From Deinococcus sonorensis KR-87 (GTDB lineage Bacteria; Deinococcota; Deinococci; Deinococcales; Deinococcaceae), in contig NZ_CP158298.1 in NCBI RefSeq assembly GCF_040256395.1, forward strand, positions 186,001-250,000: a stretch of DNA of 64,000 bases. Direction: 5' to 3'. The notes under the pieces are model-generated. The model was not told where the DNA came from. It worked only from the letters and a program-made list of their open reading frames with translations, and did no database searches. Shown here piece by piece: positions 45,510-54,227 of this stretch; positions within the stretch are counted from its first letter, which is position 1; every line of letters starts with the position of its first letter. Both the position numbers and the translations under genes were made by a program.

Positions 45510-45923
45510 GTGTGTGCTCCTCCAAGGGCCCAGGGCGCCTTGATGCTCGGAGCGTAGCCGCATGGCCATGATGAGCAGATGGTCGCCAGGCGGGCGCCGA
45601 CAGCGGGAGCGGGACGGCCGGAGCGTGGCCGCGGCCCGCCCCCGCCCGCCGCTGCGAAGGCCTCGCTGGATGACCCTCTGGCCAGATCCGGTGGGTGGGC
45701 CGTCATCGGTGATCTGTCCGCAGGTGGAGTCCGGTGTAGTGCGCCCAGCGCCATACCCACTCCCTTTTCTCATCATGCTCCCATCATGTGGGTTCATTTA
45801 GCGTGCGGGTGAACGGAGCCGACCCCGTTCACTTCCGCGAAACACGCACCGTGAGCGCCCCAAGCCGTCCACACGAACCGCGGCGCACCCGGTGCACCCA
45901 CCACACCTCTCAGGGAGACCGAA
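45510..45923. other. Divergent intergenic region
   Basis: Between the lipoprotein and the small alpha/beta-barrel gene. Around 45750-45790 it is less GC-rich (TTTTCTCATCATGCTCCCATC). No gene is recognised. Confidence 0.4.
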
Positions 45924-46211
45924 ATGACCTACATCTGGGCCACCGTTCACATTGAGGACCTTCAGAAGTTCATCGCCGTGTTTTCAACCGCAGGCGCCGC
46001 CGCCCGCCGGAAGCACGGCAGCCGGAGCTGCCAGCTGTTCACGCTGCCGGAGGCGGACGGGCAGGTTCGCGTGCTGTTCAGCTGGGAGAGCAGAGCCGCA
46101 TTCGAGCGCTTCCTGAACGACACTTCCACGAGGGCCACCATGCAGTCGAGCGGCACGCTGGGCCGGCCAGAGTTCCTGTTCCTCGACGCGTTGGCCGTGC
46201 TGCCTGGATAA
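45924..46211 (+). CDS. Small ABM-like dimeric alpha/beta-barrel protein
   Basis: A 95-residue protein whose order of segments fits the antibiotic-biosynthesis-monooxygenase-like ferredoxin fold: TYIWATVHIEDLQKFIAVFS (strand plus helix), SRSCQLFTLPEADGQVRVLF then SWESRAAFERFLND, and a final EFLFLDALAVL strand. Function is unknown; such proteins bind small aromatic or haem ligands. The ATG at 45924 has GGGAG 8 nt upstream. It stands alone. Confidence 0.75.
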   Translation: MTYIWATVHIEDLQKFIAVFSTAGAAARRKHGSRSCQLFTLPEADGQVRVLFSWESRAAFERFLNDTSTRATMQSSGTLGRPEFLFLDALAVLPG

Positions 46212-46431
46212 CGGAGCTGCGGTCATCGGCGTGCAGCCGTCCCCGGCGATGCAGGCACACCGTGCATCGCCGTTGCGGCGTTCGGCCACGGCGGCTCCCC
46301 ACTCCATCGGGGCGGCGCTCTCCTTTCCTTCCCGCAGTTGCGGCGGGCCCGTCACGCTGGGCCCCGTGAGCGGGATCTGCCGGCGCGCATCACCGGGCGC
46401 CCCGCACGTCAGACGGCGCAAGCTCACCGGA

Positions 46432-47832
46432 TCACTGGCCGAGGGTCCACACCTCCGCCAGGCGCTGCACGCCCGCCTGCAGCGTGGTCTCGTTGGCCGC
46501 CGCGTAACTCAGGCGCACGAACGGGCCGGGCGCCTCGGCAGGAAACCAGGCGGCGCCCGGATTGACCTGAACGCCTGCGTCCAGCGCCGCGCGGGCCAGC
46601 TGAACGTCGTCGCTTCCCTCCGGCAGTTCCAGCCAGGCGAACAGCCCGCCGCGTGGCACGCGGGTGACGCGGGCGGCCGGGAGGTGGGTGGCGAGGGCGG
46701 CGAGCAGGGCGTCACGCCGCGACCGGAGGTGCGTGCGGAGTCTGGTTTGATGCGCTTCTCGCGCGGGGCTGCTCACCCATTCCAGCGCTGTTTCCTGCAT
46801 CGGGCCGGGTACGAACAGCTCATCTGCGGTTCGGAGGGCGCGCAAGCGTGCACTGACGGGTCCACGCGCGACCAGGGCCGCGACGCGCAGGCCCGGGGCG
46901 ACGGACTTGGTGAGCGAGCGGATGTACAGCACGTGCCCCGCGTCGTCGTGCAGGGCGAGCGGTGGGGTGGGGGCGCCCTCCAGGGTGAGGTCGCGCGCGG
47001 CGTCATCCTCCACCAGGTAGGCCTGGTGACGGGCGAGCACCTGCAGCACCGCGGCGTGGCGTTCGCGCGCGAGTGTGGTTCCGGTGGGGTTGGCGTGCAG
47101 CGGCTGGTAAAGCACCACCCGGGCGCCGCTGGTCTCGAGGGCCGCGTGCAGCCGGTCCGGGTCGAGCCCGCCGGCGTCGGTCGGCACCGGAACGGCGCGC
47201 AGTCCCGCCGCGCGGAGCGCGGCGAGGGCGCCCAGGTGGGTGGGGGACTCGACCACCACCGCCTGGCCGCTGCGGGTCAGGGCGCGCAGCGCGGTGGACA
47301 GGGCCGCCTGACCGCCCGGCACGATCAGCACGTCGCGGGTGTGGAACCCGGGCCCGAGTTGCGCGGCGAACCAGGTGCGCAGACCCTCGTGCCCCTCGGC
47401 CGGCAGGCGATCCCACGCGCCGGGCCGCCGGGCGGCGCGGGACATGGCCCCGGCCAGCGCGGTGAGCGGCTGCAGCGTCGCGTCGAGGTAGCCGCTTCCG
47501 AGCGGCAGCACGTCCGGGCGCGGCGGGGCGAACAGCGTGCCGAAGGCGTCCAGCGTGTCGGGGCGCTCGCCGAGCACCAGCGTCTGCCACTCGAAGCGCG
47601 CGGCGCGCGGTGGGGTGGGCAGGGCGGCGATGAAGGTCCCCTGCCCGGGGCGCGTCTCGATGACGCCGCGGGTCGTGAGTTCGCGCAGGGCCTTCTGCAC
47701 CGTGACCGGGCTCGCGGCGTACCGCTCTACCAGACTGCGCGTGGTGGGGAGCTGCTCACCCGGCTGCCCGTCCTGCTCGATGTGCTGGAGCAGGGCCTTG
47801 ACCAGCCGACCGACCGAACCTGTATTCGCCAT
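46432..47832 (-). CDS. MocR-type regulator (GntR domain fused to aminotransferase fold)
   Basis: A 466-residue MocR/PdxR-type regulator. Residues 1-75 are a GntR winged helix: GEQLPTTRSLVERYAASPVT then VQKALRELTTRGVIETRPGQ and GTF. From about 100 it has a fold-type-I aminotransferase domain: VPGGQAALSTAL, YQPLHANPTGTTLARER, LVEDDAARDLTL, and the PLP lysine in IRSLTKSVAPGLRVAAL. It binds PLP or an aldimine as effector instead of, or besides, catalysis. The ATG at 47832 has AAGGAGG 6 nt upstream. It is divergent from an aspartate-racemase gene with repeats between them, so that gene is the likely target. Confidence 0.88.
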   Translation of the reverse strand: MANTGSVGRLVKALLQHIEQDGQPGEQLPTTRSLVERYAASPVTVQKALRELTTRGVIETRPGQGTFIAALPTPPRAARFEWQTLVLGERPDTLDAFGTLFAPPRPDVLPLGSGYLDATLQPLTALAGAMSRAARRPGAWDRLPAEGHEGLRTWFAAQLGPGFHTRDVLIVPGGQAALSTALRALTRSGQAVVVESPTHLGALAALRAAGLRAVPVPTDAGGLDPDRLHAALETSGARVVLYQPLHANPTGTTLARERHAAVLQVLARHQAYLVEDDAARDLTLEGAPTPPLALHDDAGHVLYIRSLTKSVAPGLRVAALVARGPVSARLRALRTADELFVPGPMQETALEWVSSPAREAHQTRLRTHLRSRRDALLAALATHLPAARVTRVPRGGLFAWLELPEGSDDVQLARAALDAGVQVNPGAAWFPAEAPGPFVRLSYAAANETTLQAGVQRLAEVWTLGQ

Positions 47833-47864
47833 GGCCACCTCCTTGTGCTACTCTACTACGTGAA

Positions 47865-47886
47865 TACCAATAGTAGCGCTACCAAT
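47865..47886. promoter_or_regulatory. Repeat cluster, likely MocR operator
   Basis: Direct repeats TACCAAT at 47865-47871 and 47880-47886, 15 bp apart, flank and overlap the palindrome GTAGCGCTAC (47873-47882). MocR proteins typically bind such direct repeats in divergent promoters. It lies 33-54 bp from the MocR start and 34-55 bp from the racemase start. Confidence 0.55.
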
Positions 47887-47919
47887 CTGAAGTCCCAAGC
47901 GATATCGTCCCGCCGTGCC

Positions 47920-48639
47920 ATGAAGACCATCGGCCTGATCGGCGGTCTCTCCTGGGAGTCGAGCCTCGTGTACTACAGGATCGTGAACGAAACGGTCCGC
48001 GACCGACTGGGCGGAACGCACTCCGCGCGCAGCGTGATGTACACCGTCGATTTCGAGCAGATCGAGCGGCACCAGCATGCCGGTGAGTGGCCCCAGGCGG
48101 CCGCGATCCTGCAGGACGCCGCCCGGCGTCTCGAACGCGCCGGAGCGGACTGCCTCATCATCTGCTCGAACACCATGCACCGGGTGGCCGACGACATCCA
48201 GGCGAGCGTCCGCATCCCACTGCTGCACATCGCCGACCCCACGGCCGAGCGCATCCGGGCGGCGGGCATGACCCGCGTGGGCCTGCTCGGCACGGCGTTC
48301 ACCATGCAGCAGGCCTTCTACACGCGCCGCCTGCAGGACCGCCACGGCCTGGACGTCCTCGTGCCGGACGCCGAAGACCAGCAGACCGTTCACCGCGTGA
48401 TCTACGAAGAACTCATTCAGGGCCGCGTCGAGCCCACCTCGAAAGTGCAGTACGTGCGCATCATGCAGGCACTGGCCGAGCGGGGCGCCGAGGGCATCAT
48501 CCTGGGCTGCACTGAAATCATGTTGCTGGTGGGCGCCGACGACAGCCCCGTGCCGGTGTTCGACACCACCACCCTGCACGCCCGAGCGGCGGTCGACTGG
48601 GCGCTCGGCGACGCGCGGACAACGCACCATCCCGGCTGA
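47920..48639 (+). CDS. Aspartate/glutamate racemase family protein
   Basis: A 239-residue PLP-independent amino-acid racemase. The two catalytic cysteines are Cys82 in LIICSNTMH and Cys197 in IILGCTEIMLL; MKTIGLIGGLSWESSLVYYR at the N-terminus is typical of the YgeA/aspartate racemase group (EC 5.1.1.13-like). It interconverts L- and D-forms of aspartate or a related amino acid in the cytoplasm. The ATG at 47920 has no clear Shine-Dalgarno. The divergent MocR gene and the repeats between them suggest regulation by an amino acid-PLP adduct. Confidence 0.9.
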   Translation: MKTIGLIGGLSWESSLVYYRIVNETVRDRLGGTHSARSVMYTVDFEQIERHQHAGEWPQAAAILQDAARRLERAGADCLIICSNTMHRVADDIQASVRIPLLHIADPTAERIRAAGMTRVGLLGTAFTMQQAFYTRRLQDRHGLDVLVPDAEDQQTVHRVIYEELIQGRVEPTSKVQYVRIMQALAERGAEGIILGCTEIMLLVGADDSPVPVFDTTTLHARAAVDWALGDARTTHHPG

Positions 48640-49045
48640 ACACCCTGCAGTGGGCGATCACGGAAGGCCGCGCGCCCGGACCAGGGGGCAGCTCCTGACG
48701 CACCGCACGGTTGTCGCCCGCGGCCCCAGGGCAGGTGGAGGCCCCGGGCTCCACTCAAGCGGCGTGCAGGAGGTCCGGACGTCCGCCGGGACGCCAGCTG
48801 CATCGCCGGTGAGGGCGGACCAGCACCCTGCGGGCTTCGCGCCGAGCACGGCGCGTTCCCGGTTGAGCAGGGGCGGGTGGTCCGCCTGACGCGCGCTCCT
48901 CCAGATGGCCGTCCGGTCGGCGGGGGCATGGCCCAGAACAGCCGCAGCGCGAGACCTCGCCCCCCGCGCCGGTCGACCGGACAGCAGCCTCGCCCTGTCC
49001 GGTCCGCGAATGGACCTCTGGCGGGTGGGGGTCTAGAGTGCCCGC
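48640..49045. other. Gap without a recognisable gene
   Basis: Between the racemase stop and the exporter start. CTAGAGT at 49033-49039 may contribute a -10 box (TAGAGT) 6-7 nt before the exporter ATG, i.e. another leaderless start. Confidence 0.4.
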
Positions 49046-50301
49046 ATGCCGCCGACCCGCACCCATCCGCCTGAGGCGACCTCCCCTCAGGTCCAGGGGC
49101 CAGTCACGGCCGTTCAGCAGGGCAGCCGCGCCTACACCCGGGTGAGTGCCGCGTTCTTCCTGGTCGGCTTCGCGTCGTTCTCGCTGATCTACTGCGTTCA
49201 GCCGCTGCTCGGGGCATTCACGCTGGCGTTCCATGTGACGCCGGCGCAGAGCGCGCTCGCGTTGTCGCTCACGACCGGCTGCCTCGCCGCGGCGATCCTG
49301 CTGATGGGGGCCCTCGGCGAGCGCCTGAACCGGCGGAACGTGATGTTCACGGCGATGTGCGGCGCGGCGCTGCTGACGCTCGCGGCGGCCATGGCGCCGT
49401 CCTGGCCCCTGCTGCTGGGCGCGCGCGCCGCCACCGGCCTGGTGCTGGGCGGCGTGCCCGCCATCGCCATGGCTGCCCTCGCGGACGTGATCGACGCCCG
49501 CCACCTGGGGCGGGCGATGGGCATGTACGTGGGCGGCACCGCGTTCGGCGGCATGATGGGCCGCGTCAGCGTCGGGGTGCTGACGGAATTCACCAGCTGG
49601 AGCACCGCGCTGGGCGTGCTGGCGGGCGTGGCGCTGCTGGCGGCGTTCGGCTTCCGCCTGATGCTGCCGGCCATCGCCCACGCCCGGCCTGCCGCGGCGC
49701 CCGGCCTGCCGCGGCGCGCGGCCTCACGACGCACCTGCGCATCTGGTCCAGCCACCTGCGGCACGGCACGCTCGCGCGCCTGTTCGTGATCGCCTTCATC
49801 AACCTCGGGGTGTTTGTCGCGGTGTTCAACTACCTGGGGTTCCGCCTGATGGACGCGCCGCATCACCTGAGTCAGGGCCAGCTGAGCGCGCTGTTCACGG
49901 TGTACCTGTTCGGGGTGGTGCTCTCCCCGCTGGGCGGCGCGGCGGCCGACCGGTTCGGACGGGCCAGGGTGATGCTGATCGGCCTGATCACGTCCGCTCT
50001 GGGCGTGACGCTGACGCTGAGCATGCCGCTGCCGGGCGTGGTGCTCGGCGTCGCGCTGTTGACCTGCGGGTTCTTCGTGACGCACGCGGTGGCGAGCGGC
50101 TGGGTGGGGCTCGCCGCGCCGGACCACCGGGGACACGCGTCCGCGCTCTACCTGCTGGCGTACTACCTGGGCTCCAGCGTGGTCGGCCTCGCCGGCGGGT
50201 GGTTCTGGACGGCCGGCGGGTGGACGTGGGTGGCCGCGTTCACGGCGGCGCTGCTGCTGCTGGCCCTGGGGGTCGCCCGGAGCCTGCCGAGCACCGCATG
50301 A
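49046..50301 (+). pseudogene. MFS exporter disrupted by a 17-bp tandem duplication
   Basis: Frame one from the ATG at 49046 encodes helices 1-6 of a DHA1-type exporter (YnfM-like): FASFSLIYCVQPLLGAFTLA, the motif-A loop GALGERLNRRNVMF, and MGMYVGGTAFGGMMGR. At 49681-49717 a perfect 17-bp tandem duplication shifts the frame, and frame one soon ends at 49789. Frame two continues with GLTTHLRIWSSHLRHGTLAR, then VFVAVFNYLGFRLMDAPHHL and LLAYYLGSSVVGLAGG, to the stop at 50301. Deleting one copy gives IAHARPAAARGLTTHLR and an intact protein of about 412 residues. The gene is therefore off as it stands, but one deletion from function. Confidence 0.88.
49681..49717. repeat. 17-bp perfect tandem duplication inside the MFS gene
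   Basis: CGCCCGGCCTGCCGCGG at 49681-49697 is repeated at 49698-49714, and the identity extends to 20 nt (through 49717). Because 17 is not a multiple of three, the reading frame shifts. Slippage between the copies could remove one and restore the exporter. Confidence 0.9.
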
Positions 50302-50472
50302 ACCGAAGCGCTGCTCGGAGGGAGAGCGTGGCCCTGCAGGACGCCCGCGGCGGACCAGGGTGAGGGCCCACACGCCACCAGGGCACCCCGTCCCGCCGCA
50401 GGGTTCCGGACGCTGCAGCGGCGCGTCCTGGGGACGGCAGCGGGGTGCCCAGCCGCTCGTGACCCGCTGACC

Positions 50473-50787
50473 TCAGCCGGGTGAGCGTTTCCATTCAACG
50501 AACGCCACACACAGGGCCGCTTCCAGCATCATTTGAAGCGCCGTCAAGCGGAAAAAGACGACGGCGGTCAAGTCCACGTCCACCAGGACCGGGCTGATGA
50601 TCTGGTCGGCGGGATGCCGTGCACTCGCGCCAGGCGCCTGAGCCAGGGCCAGGATCTCGGACGTGATCACCCACCCGAGCAGCAGCAGACCCGCCACCAC
50701 CAGATACCGTGCGCCGCCCTGGCGGAGGGTGTGCCGCAGTTCCTTCGCTTCCGGGTCGTGCACCGCCCGGTCACAGCTGAAGGACAT
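50473..50787 (-). CDS. Small membrane protein, function unknown
   Basis: About 104 residues with two hydrophobic segments: YLVVAGLLLLGWVITSEILA (about residues 28-47) and LTAVVFFRLTALQMMLEAAL (about 73-92), the latter with the charge pattern of a moderately polar helix. The N-terminal 27 residues are charged. No family is known to me. The ATG at 50787 is one choice; a TTG at 50808 is also in frame. A weak TTGACG and a TAGCCT lie just upstream. Confidence 0.45.
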   Translation of the reverse strand: MSFSCDRAVHDPEAKELRHTLRQGGARYLVVAGLLLLGWVITSEILALAQAPGASARHPADQIISPVLVDVDLTAVVFFRLTALQMMLEAALCVAFVEWKRSPG

Positions 50788-51098
50788 AGAGGCTAGGGCC
50801 ACCGTCAACCCCCACCTGATCAGGTCGGTCGTCGCCTCCGAAGTGCCGCGCTGACCAGGACCCGCGAGGACGGCAGAGGCGAGCTACACCGCAAGCGCCG
50901 CCGCGATCCGAATGGACCGGGGGTGACGAACGCCATGCCACGACCGTACGGCCCAGGAAGGTGCCTGTGGGTGGCCCGCATCTCATGGTCGACCGGCGCA
51001 GGCTTAAGCGGCAACAGGGTCGTCCGCGCGTCCGGCACGGCGGGCATGTGCAACAGCCGGGCAGCGCCCATCTCCGCGCGTCATGCTGGGCGGGAGGC
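50788..51098. other. Gap without a recognisable gene
   Basis: No motif on either strand. It separates two small putative membrane proteins. Confidence 0.35.
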
Positions 51099-51527
51099 TC
51101 AGGTGGTGCGCCTTGAACGGCGCGGCCTGGACCCCCGACGCTGTGGTGTCGTCACCTTCCTGTGTGGTTTCTGGGAGCGCTTTGTCCCGGCGACTCGTCT
51201 GGGTGCCGTGGCCCGCCGGCCTGGCCTCAGGGTCCCCCGTCCGGTCCGTCGCCGTGCCGTACCCGCACGGCGGGGCCGGGCGTGCCTGCGGCGGGGCGGG
51301 TGCATCAGCAGGGGCCACAGCAGGCTGTGCACAGCGCACAGCGACAGCAGCCTTGTCAGCAGCACGGCGGTGCTGGCCTCCGCGAGCGGCCCACCGCCAC
51401 GCGCCGCCTGCCCCAGGCGGCGCACCCCCACGCACACGCCCGCCGCCACGTACAGCAGCGCCAGCCCAATCACGGCACCGGACAGGGTCGGCAGGGTCGG
51501 GAACAGCAGCGTGGGCGTCGGGATCAC
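51099..51527 (-). CDS. Putative small membrane protein with basic tail (possibly frameshifted)
   Basis: Opens with GTG at 51527 (GGAGG abuts it). Two hydrophobic segments, LSGAVIGLALLYVAAGVCVG and AVLLTRLLSLCAVHSLLWPL, look genuine. After about residue 78 the frame becomes arginine/proline-rich shadow-like sequence, so the real protein probably ended there and the frame was altered. No family was recognised; coding status is doubtful. Confidence 0.35.
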   Translation of the reverse strand: MIPTPTLLFPTLPTLSGAVIGLALLYVAAGVCVGVRRLGQAARGGGPLAEASTAVLLTRLLSLCAVHSLLWPLLMHPPRRRHARPRRAGTARRRTGRGTLRPGRRATAPRRVAGTKRSQKPHRKVTTPQRRGSRPRRSRRTT

Positions 51528-51669
51528 CTCCGGGGAACACCTTCAGCGTACATGCCGTCTGCGCGTCCCCCCCGCCGGGCCCCACCACTCCGTGAAGCGA
51601 CGCGCCGGCGGACGGCTCGCGGGACAGGTTCACGGTACGGCCCTGGTCTCCCGGCGGGGACTCTGCCCC

Positions 51670-52470
51670 CTCAAGACGCCGGCAGGCATGACCCACGCCC
51701 CGAACATCACGGCGAGCTTGTCGTCCCGCGGCACGACCTGACGGGAGCGGTTCAGGCGCCTATGAGGCGCTCGACCCTGTGCCGCCCGCGGTTCACCAGC
51801 CGTCAAACGACGTCGTTCGTCCGAGGTCCGAACGTCGGGGCCGCACCGCCATGCGCTGCCGTAGACGGCGCGCACCCGGGTCGCTCAATCCTCTGTCACC
51901 GACCGGCACGGCGGGACGAGCACGCGGGCGGGCGTGCCGCTCCCGCTTGACTCGACCGAGGTCAAGCAGGGCTTCCAGGTCCGCCGCTTCGTGCCACCCA
52001 CCGCCAGACAGAACGAGTGCGATCGGCCTGCCGTTCCCTGCTGTTCGGCCGTGTCGCTGAGTGCGGAATCCACCACGGGAGCAGCCGAGTGCCTGACCGT
52101 TCCGCCCACCAAGTGCACCGGGGTCAGCGCAGATGACGGTACCGTCAACGAAGGACGTCTGCGCCCATCCAGCAGACCCTGCGGCTCAGCATCGCGGCGC
52201 AGGTGGTGCAGGGGACGCGGCCAGAGGCCCAGACGTGTCCAGCGTTGGAAACGCACGCAGACGCTGTGCCACGTGCCGTCCTGTTCAGGGAGGTCTCGCC
52301 CGGGGGCGCCGGAACCGAGCATCCAGAGCATGCCGTTCCGTATCCGTCGGTGGTCCTGTGGACGGCGATGACGGAAGGGGCGTTGAAGCGGGAGGCGTGG
52401 GGTGAGGCTGGCCCACGGGTCATCGGCCAGTTTGGATCGGCGCGGCCCTGCAGGCGACCGCCGCGCGAGG
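51670..52470 (-). mobile_element. Remnant of an IS5-family insertion sequence (transposase pseudogene)
   Basis: A transposase of the IS5 group (DUF4096 type) can be pieced together. The N-terminal part from about 52470 reads LADDPWASLTPRLPLQRPF, QDHRRIRNGMLWMLGSGAPG and RDLPEQDGTWHSVCVRFQRW. In another frame (about 52030-51800): NGRPIALVLSGGGWHEAADL then EALLDLGRVKRERHARPRAR and PAVPVGDRGLSDPGARRLRQ, up to a TGA. Near 51700 a last piece reads RQVVPRDDKLAVMFGAWVMP. Several frameshifts and an internal deletion make it immobile. I could not find terminal inverted repeats or a target-site duplication. Confidence 0.75.
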
Positions 52471-52479
52471 GTCACCTCG

Positions 52480-53361
52480 TCACGCCTCGTCCACCTCCTC
52501 GCGGCCCGAACGGTAGGGGGCGACGGCCGAGCGCGCTTCGAGGCGGAAGGTGCCCGGCGGTGTGCCGTAGCGCTGCTTGAACAGCCGGTAGAAGTGCGAC
52601 AGGTTCTCGAAGCCGCACAGGGCCGCGACCTCGATCACCTCGGCGGGCGTGGTCATCAGCAGGTCCGCCGCCCGCGTGAGCCGCCGCCCGTTCACCAGCT
52701 GCGTGGGGGTCACGCCGTGCACGTCCCGCACGACCCGCGCCAGATGCGTGGCGCTCACCCCGGCGTGCGCAAGCAGGCGCGGCACCCCGGCGCGCAGGTG
52801 CTCCGGGTCGCGCAGCAGCGCCAGCGCGGGCGCCAGCCACGGTGGCCCAACCGCCGCGCTCGGAGGCGGTGCTGGGCACAGCAGCGGCAGCACCGCCCCG
52901 AGGAACCGGCACAGCGCGAGCCGGTCCGGCGACTGCCCATACGCCCGCAGCGCCAGACGAAAGGCCTCCACGCACTCGCCACGCCGCTCCGCGGCCACGG
53001 TCACAGTCGGTGGAAGGGCCGTGGCCGACCACTCCTGCAGCGTCCCCTGCAGTCCGGTCCAGGCGGCAATCTCCCGCCACGCACGGTCGGGAACCGCCAC
53101 ATTCACGAACTGAAGGTGACCGTCCGGCCGCGTCTCGATGCGGTGCTGATCCTCCGGACGCACCAGCACCAGGCTGCCCGGGCCCAGCGGGAGGTCCTCG
53201 CCGCCCACCAGGTGGCGGCCCTGGCCCTCACGGACCACGAAGAGTTCCCAGAAGTCATGCCGGTGCGCCGTCACCCCCTGGCCTCCGCGGACCTGGACGA
53301 CCGCCGCATGAAAGGCCCGTCCGGGCGCGACCCGTTCGAACCGAAGTTGGGGCGCGGTCAT
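52480..53361 (-). CDS. AraC-family transcriptional regulator
   Basis: A 293-residue AraC-type regulator. The N-terminal cupin-like sensor domain (about 15-110) shows HRHDFWELFVVREGQGRHLV then LGPGSLVLVRPEDQHRIE. The C-terminal 100 residues hold two helix-turn-helices: LLAHAGVSATHLARVVRDVH then GVTPTQLVNGRRLTRAADLL, and VIEVAALCGFENLSHFYRLF then KQRYGTPPGTFR. The start at 53361 lacks a Shine-Dalgarno; a TATGCT -10 box ends 8 nt upstream, implying a near-leaderless mRNA. It is divergent from the dioxygenase-like gene 83 bp away, its likely target. Confidence 0.9.
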   Translation of the reverse strand: MTAPQLRFERVAPGRAFHAAVVQVRGGQGVTAHRHDFWELFVVREGQGRHLVGGEDLPLGPGSLVLVRPEDQHRIETRPDGHLQFVNVAVPDRAWREIAAWTGLQGTLQEWSATALPPTVTVAAERRGECVEAFRLALRAYGQSPDRLALCRFLGAVLPLLCPAPPPSAAVGPPWLAPALALLRDPEHLRAGVPRLLAHAGVSATHLARVVRDVHGVTPTQLVNGRRLTRAADLLMTTPAEVIEVAALCGFENLSHFYRLFKQRYGTPPGTFRLEARSAVAPYRSGREEVDEA

Positions 53362-53369
53362 GTTGACAC

Positions 53370-53375
53370 AGCATA
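53370..53375 (-). promoter_or_regulatory. -10 box for the AraC gene
   Basis: TATGCT on the minus strand, 8 nt before the AraC start codon. On the other strand, TACGCT at 53419-53424 may serve the divergent dioxygenase-like gene. Confidence 0.45.
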
Positions 53376-53444
53376 AACCACGTCCGTCGCTCGCAAGACG
53401 GGCCCCTGCGCCCACGCCTACGCTTGAGGCTGGGAGGTCAGGCG

Positions 53445-54227
53445 ATGACGAAGGAAGCGAACGCGACAGGTCGACTGACGCGAGAGGACATCCAGCAGTA
53501 CGCGTGCGACGGCTACACCCTCTTTCGCCAGCCGGTGTTCGCGCCACAGCGGTTCGAGCGGTTGAAGGCCATCTTCGAGGAGAACCTGGCCGAGTACGGC
53601 GCGGCGAACCTCGATATGCCCCACACCCGGGACGAACGTCTGCTCGAGTTCCTGCTCGCGCCGGAGGTGCTCGACCTGGTCGAACCGCTGACCGGACCGA
53701 ACATCGGGCTGTGGGCCAGCCACTTCATCTCCAAGGAGCCGCGCACCGGGAAGGCGACGCCCTGGCACGAGGACAGCGCGTACTGGATGGGCCGCATTTC
53801 GGACATGGCGGGCATCTGCACCGTCTGGCTGGCGCTGGACCCGGTGTTCCCGGAGAACGGCTCGATGGGCGTGATGCCCGGCACCCACACGAACGGGTTT
53901 TCCGAGTACGAAAAGGAGGGCGCCGAGGCGCACTTCGCGGGCTTCGAACGGCGGATCAGGCCCGAAGCTATCGACGAAACGAAGGCGGTGTTCTTCACGC
54001 TGGAGCCCAACCAGGCGAGCCTACACGAGGCCCGCATCGTGCACGGCGCGCGGGCGAACACCTCCAACGTCCGCCGCGCGGGCTACACCATGCGGTATTT
54101 CCCCACCACGGCCCGGATCATCCCGGAGAAGAACCCCGGGCACCGATTGTGGCTGGCCCGCGGCGTGGACCTGGCGGGGAACACCTACCAGAACGCCCGA
54201 AGGGCCGTGAGGCCGGACCCCGACTGA
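53445..54227 (+). CDS. Phytanoyl-CoA dioxygenase (PhyH) family protein
   Basis: A 260-residue Fe(II)/2-oxoglutarate-dependent oxygenase of the PhyH family. The iron ligands His108 and Asp110 are in TPWHEDSAYWMG; the distal histidine is in LHEARIVHGARANTSNVRRA (His200 most likely); MGVMPGTHTNGF and the following arginine-rich stretch (RRAGYTMRYFP) fit the 2-oxoglutarate site. Bacterial members hydroxylate small molecules such as ectoine or secondary metabolites; the substrate here is unknown. The ATG at 53445 has GGGAGG upstream; an in-frame TTG at 53424 overlaps a -10-like box. Divergent from an AraC regulator. Confidence 0.88.
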   Translation: MTKEANATGRLTREDIQQYACDGYTLFRQPVFAPQRFERLKAIFEENLAEYGAANLDMPHTRDERLLEFLLAPEVLDLVEPLTGPNIGLWASHFISKEPRTGKATPWHEDSAYWMGRISDMAGICTVWLALDPVFPENGSMGVMPGTHTNGFSEYEKEGAEAHFAGFERRIRPEAIDETKAVFFTLEPNQASLHEARIVHGARANTSNVRRAGYTMRYFPTTARIIPEKNPGHRLWLARGVDLAGNTYQNARRAVRPDPD

